From assembly GCA_973895155.1 (NCBI GenBank), contig OZ316892.1:9176001-9240000 (forward strand): a DNA stretch of 64,000 nt. Reading direction: 5' to 3'. Shown piece by piece: positions 34,312 through 45,215 of the stretch. The first letter of the stretch is position 1. Each line of letters opens with the position of its first letter. Origin of the DNA: Marsupella aquatica (taxonomy: Eukaryota > Marchantiophyta). The translations under genes and the position numbers were made by a program. Under the pieces are notes generated by a model, which saw only the letters and a program-made list of their open reading frames with translations, had not been told where the DNA came from and searched no databases.

Positions 34312-37090
34312 ATGGGAGAAGGCAAAGTGGTTTTGGAAAAGAGTGACGATGATTCACTGCCAAGAATCTACACCTTGATGAGTGGGGAGCTAAAGGTCAC
34401 GATCACAGAATGGGGTGCCACGATTATGTCTCTGATGGTCCCGGACGCGAAGGGTATGTATCTTTTCTCAATTTTATCTCAGATTCGTGGAGTTTAAATT
34501 TAGTTTGACATTGTTGCGTGGGATCTTAACTGAATGGTAGTTCAGCTCTGTACCTGATTGTCTGCTGGCAATATGGTCTCCCTCTAGCATCCATGAACCT
34601 TGGAGAATCAGTCATTCTCGTTCAACTGCACTTTCTTCAATTGAAGATAGAAAGACTCCAACGGTTTGAAAATCATTGTTCACTGTTCGGATTGAATCTA
34701 TCTGGCGCACAGATCGGATCTTTACTTGTTAACGTCCGCTCGCTGCTACTGCTGATGTTGTCTTCAACCAACTGTGATTGTTGCAGGGAATGTGGCAGAC
34801 GTTGTCCTAGGGTTTGACACGCTTGCTCCCTACATGGCAAGATTTCTTTTCACCTTCCCCTTCCCCCCTAAACACACAGGCACACGGTCCCCCTTCTCTT
34901 TCTCTGGGGCAATTGCTTACAGTGTAAAGTTGGGGCCGGCCTAAATTGGGCCTAATGAAGCGGATTACTCATGTGATGCATTAATGAAGCGGATTACTCA
35001 TGTGATGCATTATCATTTATTTGCTTTGTGAAGTGGGCTCGAGCATACTAATATTTCATTTCGTAAATGGTTCTTGGCCATTTTGTTGGGCAGTGATACA
35101 GTCAGTTTCCTGACTGAAAATTTATAAATGTCTCTATATAGGAGAGTTTTACATGAGCGTTTCTCGACACCTTAATTTCAAGTATACCAAAATTTCCGAT
35201 TACCAAGGGCCCTGAGTAGGTTTCATTTCAAAATATGACATCTTAGGTCTTGAACATCTTGCCCCTTGGACAAGTAGAGCACTCTGCACTATAACTCCTG
35301 CACGGATACAACAACAAAGGTGCTGGAAATGAGAGTGAAATACAAAATTTATGAGAATCCTGATCGTTGTTGATCACTGGACGAAGAGAAGAAGAACGAG
35401 TGGAGACTACATGCCCAGAACTGAACAAAGGCGATTCTGCGATTGATGACCTCAGTTAAATGCTTTTCTTCCATTAAAACCCGATACGGTGCTAGTCATT
35501 GTTTGTTAGCCCAATAAATTGGAACGAATCGAGAATCTCTTGAAGAGAACCGAGTTTCTGCAGATTTAACTCGAACCAACGGAGAACATCTGTCATAGCT
35601 TGTGATATGAATACTTTGCATTCTTTCTTAATGCCATCTATAACTTCCATTGTGTGAGAATGGCTGAGAATGATGCTCAATCTCTAACAGAGCTGCTATT
35701 TCGCCTGCAGGATGGTGTCTCATCGCCCTACTTTGGTGCGATTGTAGGCCGTGTGGCCAACAGAATTGCCGGGGCAACCTTTACTTTGGATGGCAAAACC
35801 CACACCCTTTATCCCAATGATGGTCAAAATACTCTCCACGGTACTGCAAGCACTTTCGGAGGACTCAAAGTTGTCCTAGTATTTCGAAATTTTTCTTACC
35901 ATATGAATTTTGTGCCTTGAAGCTTTGGCTCGTTTGACGTTCATGTCTTCTGGTCAACTTCTTCCTTTGTGGACAAAGAGAGGATTTCTGAAAAGAGTGG
36001 CCACTGAGATAAGAATGAAGAGTTAGACACCTGAAATTTTGTAAATCCACCAAAGACTAGTTTGCCTTAAATTTTAGGCATTTTCCGATTAAGCTCCTGG
36101 TTTACCTTAGCAGTGTGCGGGAGATTGATTGGCAGGAGGACTTATCGGGTTCGACAAGGTTTGTTGGCAATCCAAGGAGGTCAAAGACTCCAGGGGACCT
36201 TCTGTACAGTTCACGCACCAGAGCAAAGATGGTGAAGAAGGTAATCTTAGTCAAATACTTATCCATCAGAGCCTCTCAAGATATCTTGGATACGAAGTTG
36301 TATCCCTAATTTTTCGTGCATTCTTTTGAGGCTTTCTTTATTGCATTTAGTCCTACTGGATAGAATCTTATCCACCCTTTACACAGAAAGTTCTCAAGCA
36401 GATTTTCTGATTACACCAGGCTTTCCCGGAGACTTGGAGGTGTCAGTGACTTACACCGTAAGTGAAGCCTTGGAGCTACACACTGAAATGTCAGCAAAAG
36501 CAGGAAGCAAGGCTACCCCAGTCAACCTAGCCAACCACACTTATTGGAACTTGAGTGGAGCAGGAAGTGGTGACATTCTTGACCACAAAATTCAGATCTG
36601 GGCATCTCAGATCACCGCAGTGGACGAGTTGTTTATTCCCACAGGTGAGTTTCTTTCTGTTAAAGGGACTCCCTGGGACTTTTTGGAAGAGCACTCGATT
36701 ATGTCACGCATAGACCTAGTTCCAGGTCCGGCACCTGGCGGCTATGATCACAACTACGTCCTGGGCGGCACCCTGGACGCATTTGAAGGATCCAGAACTG
36801 ATCTGAGGAAAACTTCAAAAGCTGTGGATCCCGCATCTGGCCGTGTCATGGAGCTCTTCACCAATGCTCCTGGAGTGCAGTTTTACACTGGGAATTTCTT
36901 GGACCACACGGTGGGCAAGGAAGGCAAAGTATACAAGAAGCATTCGGCCTTCTGTTTTGAGACCCAAGGATTTCCGAATGCTATGAATCAGCCCAACTTC
37001 CCATCGATCATCGTGCAGCCAGGGGAGACTTACACGCATGTCATGGTGCACAGATTCTCCACAGGCTCTGGTTCTCAACTACCGAACTGA
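34312..37090 (+). CDS. Aldose 1-epimerase (galactose mutarotase)
   Basis: Interconverts alpha and beta anomers of galactose and glucose, feeding sugar metabolism. Exons: 34312-34453, 34787-34836, 35711-35840, 36136-36240, 36420-37090; 1098 nt, 365 aa, the usual length for plant members. Family landmarks: ITEWGATI near residue 31, VVLGFD, SPYFGAIVGRVANRIA near 68-84, LHGG (His107), NHTYWNLSG (His182), GYDHNYVL (Asp252) and CFETQGFPNA (Glu323). These are the substrate and catalytic positions known in GalM-type mutarotases. The start context AACAATGGG is strong for a plant. Intron 2 has a GC rather than GT donor (see separate entry). No secretion signal is seen, so the protein is probably cytosolic. 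Confidence 0.95.
34837..35710 (+). other. GC-AG intron in the aldose 1-epimerase gene
   Basis: The exon before it must end after ...APYM, and the next begins DGVSSPYFG to keep frame and family alignment. The only donor there is ATG|GCAAGA; no GT lies nearby. The acceptor is 'cgcctgcag'. GC-AG introns are a known minor class handled by the standard spliceosome. Inside lies a perfect tandem duplication of 29 bp (34,953-34,981 and 34,982-35,010). Confidence 0.85.
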
Positions 37091-37822
37091 CTGAGATCCA
37101 GCTTTGCAGCAATTTGAGATGGATTTTGAAGCTTTTTCTCAATATGTTTTCAAAAAGATGTGTCAGTTAACTCTGAACAATAAGGTTTTGGGAGCCAGAA
37201 GTATTTGGGCTCCACTCACTCGGGATAAGGTAGGAAAATTGTGTACACGGGTTGTAAGCTCGTCCTTTGGTCTCGTCCCTGTTTTACAAGTCTACTGAAA
37301 GACTGGTTGGGTTTGGTAACCCCAAAGCTTTGGAATTTCATTGACAGGTTTGATGAAAAGACAACGGAAATTACCAATTTTAATAACCATTTCTGTTCAC
37401 CTATCAAACTCGCCCAGTTTGGCAATAAAAGTCCCATTTCATCTTAAACAGTTTTCAGAATCGTTGCACCATTTCAAAGTTTTTTTGCAATGCATAAAAG
37501 TGAAAACTAGATGGACAGCTAAGATGGGATTTTATTTGGATAGGATTTCTAAGCTTCATGAGATCTATGAAAAATCTACATTTTAAATAGGATGACAAGG
37601 ATTTAAATAGAACATTTGACTTCAGACAAAGAACATTTTGGGATTCCATCCAGGATAGTCCTGAAAGCGTACAAGCCCCACTGACCATCACACCCCTTAC
37701 TCCATCACTCGTTGACACTCTTCCCATTCCCATTTGTTGGAGCAACAGATGCAAGTCTCGGACAAATTGCTGCTTCGTCTTCTTTTCCACTGAAGGGCCG
37801 GGAAGCAGGGAGCTAAGGCTGA
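37091..37822. other. Intergenic, 3' of aldose 1-epimerase
   Basis: This should include the 3' UTR of the epimerase gene. A short overlapping open frame on the minus strand (37,455-37,826) shows no family resemblance. Confidence 0.4.
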
Positions 37823-37905
37823 TCAAATTGGAAGGTGAAGAAGGTGGTGTGACATTCGACTGTTTCTTCTAACGGTGATAAAATTGGAAGATGAATAAGG
37901 TGGTG
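37820..37905 (+). repeat. Short direct duplication at the TFIIB copy boundary
   Basis: 'tgatcaaattggaaggtgaa' plus 'gaaggtggtgtg' at 37,821-37,852 repeats as 'tgataaaattggaagatgaa' plus 'taaggtggtgtg' at 37,876-37,907, overlapping the start codon. The intact copy has only one such unit (45,203-45,234). Confidence 0.75.
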
Positions 37906-38490
37906 TGCCCAGAATGTCACAGGGCAGCAGAGGTAGTGGTCGATCATGCGGCAGGGGACATGGTGTGCTCAGAGTGTGGATTGGTCCTGGAGGCCCATTC
38001 GATAGACGAGACCTCTGAATGGCGAACGTTCTCCAACGAGTCGTCGTCTAACGACCCCGTCCGTGTTGGAGGGCCCTCCAATCCTCTCCTCACTGACGGC
38101 GGAATGTCCTTAATCATCACGAAACCAAATGGGGCTCAGGGAGATATCATGTCGTCGCTGGGCCATTGGCAGAACCGCGGCTCCAATCCCGATCGGTCTC
38201 TCATCATCGCGTTCCGCTTAATTGCCACCATGGCTGATCGGTGAGTTTGTTGCGCTTTAATCTTCTCCAAAAGCACAATTTCTTCCAATAGCGTCCGGTA
38301 GACTTCGGGGCTGTTTTGTCATCTAATGTACCTCCAGCTACTTTAGTTGGTTTTGGTAGTATGTGAGGCCCTTAACACCACAATCTGCCGTCTACAAGGG
38401 GTCCACTTTACTTCTGCAATCCCTAGAATATTGGTCAAGTCGGCATATCTCTATTGGCAAGACGTCCTGTGGTAACGGGGCTGCAAGAGC
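37868..38490 (+). pseudogene. Truncated TFIIB copy (exon 1 and start of intron 1 only)
   Basis: Positions 37,891-38,240 encode 116 codons nearly identical to exon 1 of the intact TFIIB gene 7.3 kb downstream. These include the zinc-ribbon cysteines 6, 9, 26 and 29 and the intron-1 donor. Intron homology continues to about 38,490 and then stops. No exon 2-7 sequence follows before the other copy. Differences fall at positions conserved in the family: GMSLII for GMSTII, GDIMSS for GDFMSS, GHWQ for GRWQ, FRLIATM for FRTIATM. That pattern suggests relaxed constraint. It could still be transcribed, giving only an N-terminal ribbon domain, but that is speculation. Confidence 0.9.
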
Positions 38491-39266
38491 TCATTGAAGG
38501 TCCATATGATTGAAGCGGTTGCATAAATGAAGGTGGGGCATAAGGCCCTGCTTGCACCATACAGGAGGAGGAACCCTGAAAACCAGAAGCTAAAATGTCA
38601 GGGATTTTTTCGGTTGACTAATGAGACGTCTTATGTCCAGACGGCCATCGCATCAATGATCCAAAACAATAACTCATCATAAGACTTGCCCCCCACCATC
38701 ATCATTTCAATCTTCAGAGTCTTTACATTACTCAGAGCTAAAAATTGAGAAAAAATGAATGACAAACAGCAAATTCTGAATTGCTTTCTCTCATTTCATC
38801 TCTCTTCTCATGTAAAATCCCAGTCTTCACCATTTCTTCTCTTGATCCTCAAAAATTAAAATATAATCATCTTTCAATCACTTGTCAACTTCCGTCCTTC
38901 TACTTTCCTCGACGCTCTTACTCAATGTTCTTCAGTATTGTTCCATCCCGCTCATTTCTTCCTCAGAATGTACTCAAGAAATGGAGTTTCTCGCACAGCT
39001 ATGACCTGACTGTCTCAGTGGGTTTTTCTGGCTTCCTGGCCACATTGAAGAAAGCACTGATCGTGCTTCTCTGGCACATTGGTTTCTCTCACTGGCCACA
39101 AGCAGTTACCCCCAAGGTTTCAATTTGTAAAAGATTTTCTTTGATCGGTGCACTATTCTCTCTCCTCTGTATTGGTTTCTTCCTTGCGCTACGTGCGCTT
39201 GTGGCTCACTTGTCGGCAGTTAATAAAACTTCTGATTTCACCAAAAATTAGTTAGTGTACCCTTGG
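38491..39266. other. Intergenic, no gene seen
   Basis: An open plus frame of 156 codons (38,781-39,251) is rich in Phe, Ser and Leu and has no splice context, domain or good start context. I regard it as chance. Confidence 0.4.
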
Positions 39267-39725
39267 CTAATAAAATTAGGGGGAAGAGTCCATCTGAGCC
39301 GTCTCTATTTCTTATCTCCGGAAATCTCGTCCGTCCATCATAATGGTCAATCTATGGCTCAAATTTTTTTTCTCAAATAGATCTATGGATGGGTTCTGTC
39401 CATTTTGCAAATGGGTTAATATTTTTCAAATGAAAAATTAAACAAATCCAAGCTTTCCTAGCCGTCGATTTTGTTGATTTTACGATCTTTGCTGTCCATT
39501 TTGTAATGTTTCTAGAAATCTTATTCATCCATGTTAGAAGGCGATCTAGGGTGCAAAAGAAATATCTCAATGAGATCTACGACTGGATATTTTTTGTTTT
39601 GAGAATGAGTAAATAGTTTTGAATATAAAATTCGATGAACTTTCAAGATTCCAGCCATTCCTCCTCCCCGATCCTGGGTTTCTATGTGCTCTTCCTAGTA
39701 TTAATGGCCGTACAATACAAGAGGT
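39267..39725 (+). repeat. Dispersed repeat R3, copy 1
   Basis: It matches the reverse complement of 59,335-59,800. Shared blocks include 'tggtcaatctatggctcaaa', 'agatctatggatgggtt', 'gttagaaggcgatctagggt', 'gagtaaatagttttg' and 'ggccgtaca'. It is non-coding. Its element class is undetermined. Confidence 0.8.
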
Positions 39726-40204
39726 CCTTACACACCGGGAGTTGCGGTTTAACAAGGAAGTTATCAAGTTAGTTATTAGTCATTATTTATTATATGAAAA
39801 ATACTTTTTATAAATTTTTGAATTTAAGTTTTAAAATTGGAAATGTAACTAAAACGGTTACATAGTGACAGTTTTAATCATTTTGCTCTTTGCAGTTCCA
39901 ATGTTTTTACTTTTCTTTTTATGGCACGGCGTCCCAAAATTTACACCCAAATTGACACAAACATGAATGAAAACTATAAGTTTGATTCACAAAACCGACG
40001 AGTCTTGTTTGTTGCGGTTGTTGTTGATGTGGCACGCTGTGGTGCCAGGAATAATTTTGGAAGGGACCTCTAGTGGGGTCTATAACTAGTTCTACACGCA
40101 AAATTAATTCAGTTCATTAAGTGCCACATTGAATGACAAAAACTTGAAGACTACAGCCCGCGACTGCAGTATACATGCAGCAAGGAAGACACACAGGAGC
40201 TTAC

Positions 40205-40466
40205 CGGAGGGAGTGGTGGCGGAGGCGGCAGTGGTCCTCCCCCCAAATTCGCTTGACTAGGGCCTCTGTAAGGGAGTGCAGAACTGGGGGACTGGCCATA
40301 ATTCGGAGGAGGTCCGGGAGGTGGACTGTAGGGTTGTTGAGGAGGACCTTGAGTCTGACCGCTGCTAGTAACAGGTGCACCCCTGTGACTTTGAGGCCCC
40401 ACTAGCGGTAGTTTGCACCACCTCCAGGATGCACCGATCTTGTCTGCCATGCTTGGGTTGCCATCC
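40205..40466 (-). CDS. Possible proline-rich internal exon
   Basis: On the minus strand, an acceptor 'cttgccag' precedes 40,466 and a consensus donor CCG|GTAAGC follows 40,205. The frame between them is open and proline-rich (QQPYSPPPGPPPNYGQSP, then GGGPLPPPPPLPP). Composition and flanking splice sites suggest a real exon of a low-complexity protein. I could not find partner exons or a family. It may also be a transposon or gene fragment. Confidence 0.4.
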
Positions 40467-41127
40467 CTGGCAAGAACAACGTCGAGATGATAAGAATTAC
40501 TTGCCCCGATTCCCCAAGCCAGTTAGTGTGGATGGAATAAGCAGCGAAGGGCACAACATGTGCATAAACCCCTATTGCTTCGTGCAATATTTGCTCAACT
40601 CGTTTCTCTCCACAGCAGATTGAGCTAGCTTGCAGCAAGTTGTGGATCATTCGAGATGGGTAGAAGGTAGAATGCTTGTTAGCTTGGGCAAAGAGAGCAT
40701 GAAACGAACATGGCAATGGCGGACGTGATAAGGAAACGAATAGGGCGTCTCGATTCGAACGTCGTCCTGTTTTTTATGGTGAAAATTGCAAATTCCACTG
40801 TACACAGTTCCGTACAAATTGTTTATGTGAAGACTTGCCAGTTGCGGGGAAGATCTAAGGGTCCTGTTTAGAACAACAAAGAATAGAGTGACAAACAACA
40901 ACAAACAATTGAACGATAAACGGATAAACCAGCAAAAGGAATTGAGTGAAGTGCTTGGATTGCACCTCCTCTCTGTTAGATTTAGAAGTCCTCCCAGATG
41001 TTGCTTGATCGACTATCGAACCTTTGAAATCTGGAGTAGATGTGAGCCGGCATTAGCTGCGAAAAAGAACCTGAGATTGGGATCAAGTTGCACCCTATCT
41101 GTTGCAAAGCCATGAACGGCGTTCTCG

Positions 41128-41709
41128 TCAACTGCTGTACATCCGCTCCTCATCCTTCCATGAAGCATCAGACTCCTCAATGGGCTCCTCATGTGATGTG
41201 TCGGTCCATTCTGCCCTCGCTTCAACCTGCACTTGGCTCGCACTTGGGCAATTTCATACATTTGAGTAGAAATAATTAACTGAAGAACTCTGTGAGTTCA
41301 CAAAGTAGAATACAATGAAGGGTAGGGAAATGCATGAGCAATGTCAATACTCTGTGGGTCTTCATAACATTACCTTCTTCACTCCAGCACCATGAGTACA
41401 AGATTTCAATTTCTTGTACATTGCTGCAATGTTGGGCATGTAATTTTGAATCGCCTTGGGCTTACGGTTTGCCTTCCACAACTTGTACTCATTCTCACCC
41501 ATAGTCTGATGTCGTGGCCAACCATGCTCCTCGTCCCAAAGCAGACTTTCACGCTTTGTACACATCCTCTGAAGAGCATCATTGCATAGGTCAGCCCGTT
41601 GTAGTGCCATGGCATCATGGATTTCAACAGAATTGATTGAAGCATCAACTGGTTCAAAGAAATTCCTCATGACTAGCATTTTGGATGAGTCTTCCAATTT
41701 TGAACTCAT
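41128..41709 (-). CDS. Unrecognised two-exon reading frame, 144 aa
   Basis: Exons 41709-41374 and 41226-41128 (minus strand) join in phase 0 across a 147-bp intron (AAG|GTAATG donor, 'caagtgcag' acceptor). The product starts MSSKLEDSSKMLVMRNFFEP and ends with a Glu/Asp-rich tail (EEPIEESDASWKDEERMYSS). A TAG lies directly before the ATG in frame; it could alternatively be the end of a 'ctaattag' acceptor, making this the 3' part of a longer gene. I recognise no domain. It sits between the two TFIIB copies among other minus-strand fragments and may belong to a transposable element. Confidence 0.45.
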
Positions 41710-41871
41710 CTAATTAGGCAAATGCACTATTTGGAATACCAAGCTCTGCTGGTCCATTCACATACATATGATGAATTTGGGCATTGCAAAACCAAGGCCT
41801 ACAAGTGACCCCAATCACGGTCATTGGTGAGGGATTCCCAGGCCTGGAAGCCAAGTTTGGGCATCATGAAT

Positions 41872-42258
41872 TCAAAGAAATTTAAGAACATATTTGCAGA
41901 TGGAATCGTTGGTACGTGGTGGGTGTTGTAACCGGTTTTGTTCAAATTGGGTGACAAACTTGCTTTCAGTCATTGCGTTGCACAAGAAACATGGCCACAT
42001 GTTGGATGGGAGAACACAATGCGCTTCAATAATACAATGAACCCTACTGAACAAACTTTTGACAATTGTGAGCTCATACTTGACCCTTGTCTTTGCCATG
42101 TTCCATCGTTGTCTTAATGTTGGCGGATTCTGCCTCGCAGCATTCCTTGCCTCTCGTTGTTGCTGTGCAACAACGTCTTTTGTATACAACGATCGAGGTG
42201 TCCCTTCACTAAGATGACCATGCTTCTTGGATACAATGGCAGCCATATGTGCGAACAT
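41872..42258 (-). other. Unrecognised minus-strand coding-like segment
   Basis: An open frame of 128 codons with a basic middle part (QQQREARNAARQNPPTLRQR). It has no known domain. Other open minus frames lie to the right (42,437-42,636, cysteine-rich CKCAALRKLCANCKL followed by a GTAAGA donor; 42,650-43,072, with GKRRKCNVG). This suggests a fragmented multi-exon locus across 41.1-43.6 kb. Confidence 0.3.
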
Positions 42259-43076
42259 TTTTTAAAGGTACATTCTTGCAAGGCAGCGTCTTGCACATAG
42301 TGCCATTCCCATATTGAGAGAAATGAATTTCCTCTTTAGCTTTCAATGTCAGTGTTGATTCCTGCTCAAAAGTGTAACAAACAAATCATGGTGAATGTCA
42401 TTGTACAGTTGCAATTGCACGAAAATAATTGCCCATTCATGTATAAAGATGACATGCATCCCTTCTTACCAATTTGCAGTTGGCACACAGTTTGCGCAAT
42501 GCTGCACATTTACAAAGATCTGCATGCTTTTGCTCCAAAGTCCCCATTGGAGACAGTATGTCTCCCGATACGCTACGTCTGCGGGTCCCTATCTTGGGGC
42601 CTGGATCAGAGTCCTCCACATCACTGTTACATGTAACTATGTCTATATATTAGACCACTCCCCTCCCTTTTGTTTCAAAACATCGGGGCTGTTCACTATA
42701 CTGAACCCCAACCTTAGCTTTTTGTGGAGTAAACTTGGCGGATTGAACAGGGATCGTTGACCCAACATTACATTTCCGCCTCTTTCCTCTTGTGGTTGGC
42801 ACTGGTTTGGCTGGAGGAGGCACAATGACTGCGGTGGCCTGAATTTCATGGTCCTGAATGTCAGTTCCTTTCATGCGCTCAGCACATGCGGGTAGGTACA
42901 TAGTCAACATGGTGCATGGCATTGGGGGCATGGGGTGAGAGGACTCATCCTTGCGGGCATGTGGCGGAGAGTGAGGTAACGTAGTGTTTGGTGACACAAC
43001 CTCCAACTCATGAACCGACAAAATTCTGCGATTAATCCGGAACCTCACTTTGCAGAGCGGTGCGTGCTTCATAGAA

Positions 43077-43346
43077 TCATGTATGAGCCTGAAACTGATT
43101 GACTGCCTCCATACAAGTGGGCATACAAGCTAAGGCACTTGTAGATAGACCAACTAAATATCTCGTGGCATCCCAAATGACCACTCTCAAAGTAGACTTG
43201 TGGGCATTAGAGTTCAATGTAGCATCAGTCGTCAACACCTCAAAACAATAAAATTCACTGTAAACTCCATTTTGTAAAGCATCATGCTCACAATGGGTGC
43301 CTTTGGGGCCTTCGATTGAGATCTTGCACAATCCCCGCTGGATCAC
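43077..43346 (-). pseudogene. Possible RNase H-like (RVT_3 type) fragment of a retroelement
   Basis: The frame contains TDATLNSNAHKSTLRVVIWD followed by ATRYLVGLSTSALACMPTCM and EAV. Its layout resembles the RNase H-like domain of plant non-LTR retroelements (TDA..., GVVIRD..G, then E-A). A frame overlapping its upstream end (43,288-43,554) may continue it after a shift. It is too short and damaged to be a working gene. The assignment rests on motif spacing only. Confidence 0.35.
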
Positions 43347-43554
43347 CTCTATACAGCCTCAATACACAAAATTCTTGGGGAAAGAGTTGGTAGCACTGAA
43401 TGAAATTGAGTATGACAACAGTACATGGTCCCATATACCCCGTCTCCTCTCTCATGATGGCATTTTGCACATCAAGCAGAGTTGATATCGACATTGAAAT
43501 TGCCTTACCGGTAGGAAGTGACTCTGGCTGTCGTTCTCCGTATGGATGCCTCAC

Positions 43555-45215
43555 ATTGGAATTTCCTTAGCTTAAACCACCACTGTCCATATAAAAGGAG
43601 AAGTGTCCAAGACTCCTCACTTTTTCACATTTCTCTCCTCTAGCTGGAGACTTTGTTCCACAATATCAGTAAAATGATACTAAAAATGGTGAAACCTGGT
43701 CAAAACCTGGACAGTGACGCTCTGCAACAGTAACAACAATGCGTAAGCCGTTGCAAAAAAGTAGAATGGACAGTCACCCCTAAAACAGTAGAATGGACAG
43801 TCACCCCTAAATAATCCACTCACACATTTTTGCAAAAATGGTCCTCAGTCCACACTCTGCACATGCGCCTCACAATGGAATGTCGACTGCCAAAGTTCAC
43901 ATGCAATAGGTCAGGAAAATTGGGCCTGGCGGGAATGCGCATCACCACACATTCAGCCAATGGAACTGAATGGGCTGCTCAACACACAAACTTGTAGAAA
44001 ACTCCAAGTAGACACGCATAGCACACCGAATCCTGAAAATTTCCGCAAGTGGAGGGGGGGACGGGGTCCAAGCTCGCGACCGGACACACAATGGCCTGGC
44101 CGGTGAGGTGATAGTGGGCTTGGGTCCGGTGGCAGGGATTTCAATTAGGGACAGCCCGGTGGTGTCGAATGGGACATGCTTGCCAAAGCCACCCAGCCCA
44201 AAGGTCACGCTGCCCAAAAATGTACTGCGACGGTCACGAACTGTTGCTGACCTGTAAATGCCTGGGCCTTACTGCCAGATCGCCGTGAATCAATTTAGGG
44301 CCAAAATTTTGGGGATCGATGCAGACACTGGACGTTTTATTATTGACACAAACAGTCTGGGGTTGTGATTGGTACGCATATATGATCGTCTATTGACTAT
44401 CACTCCCTCCCTGGAGAGACCCTGTCCTGATGAGGAGGCCGTGTCTATGCGAGGTACGCTGTCTATGGTTCAGTCAGATGCGACGTCAGCTCGACGCACT
44501 CAACGGTATGCTTTATTGACACAAACAATCTGGAGTTGTCCATAGAGTGAAGATCCTAAAACGAGAGCACGGAAAGTAGAAAACGAACAGAACATTGCGT
44601 CGCTGTTCTTAATGGATTCCTGTCGAAAGAAGTGACCGAAGTGCAAATTGAAATGCAGTTGTATCGACGACAATGATGAATCCTATCGAAGGCAAGTGAA
44701 ATCATGGAAAATTTAAACATAGTACGCTCTGTCGTGCCTGAGCTCACAGCAACTTGGTAGGGAAGCGATGAATGAAGCAGAAGTTTCGAATGACAGCCGA
44801 GACTACTACTTGCCTCAGCGAGTTCCTCTCCAACGACAGCTTCAATCTGTTTCGTTTAACCCACGGAGCTCCTGTGTTTCAATTCTTCTGGACATTGCAA
44901 TCTTGTGAAGTGTGGACAAGTGACTTAAGTTCGACATATCCGTCTGTTGTCTGTGGAAGTTTGCAGGTCGAAACATTTGCTGCGGCAGAGACCCTGCAAA
45001 CTTACCCTGCAAACTTACCCTGCATAACCTACGATCGGGGTTCGGGAACCGACAAAAAGTGACACGAAGTGCCTTGTGCTGAGTCCACCTTGCAGTTATA
45101 AGAACTAACCATTTATTGCGAAATCTGCTTTACCCTTGTTTTTCGCTCAGGCCAAGGGCCGCGTTTGTGAGGACGCACACATGCGAGTTGGGTCTAAGGG
45201 TCATCAAATTGGAAG
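43555..45215. other. Intergenic, 5' of intact TFIIB
   Basis: A 26-bp unit ('agtagaatggacagtcaccc') is tandemly duplicated at about 43,760-43,812. 'ccctgcaaactta' is repeated at about 44,992-45,022. The TFIIB promoter should lie in the last few hundred bases. No gene is seen. Confidence 0.4.

Noticed and set aside
38781-39251. 156-codon plus-strand frame
   Set aside because: Low-complexity Phe/Ser/Leu composition, no family resemblance, no supporting exon structure. It is between two better explained features.
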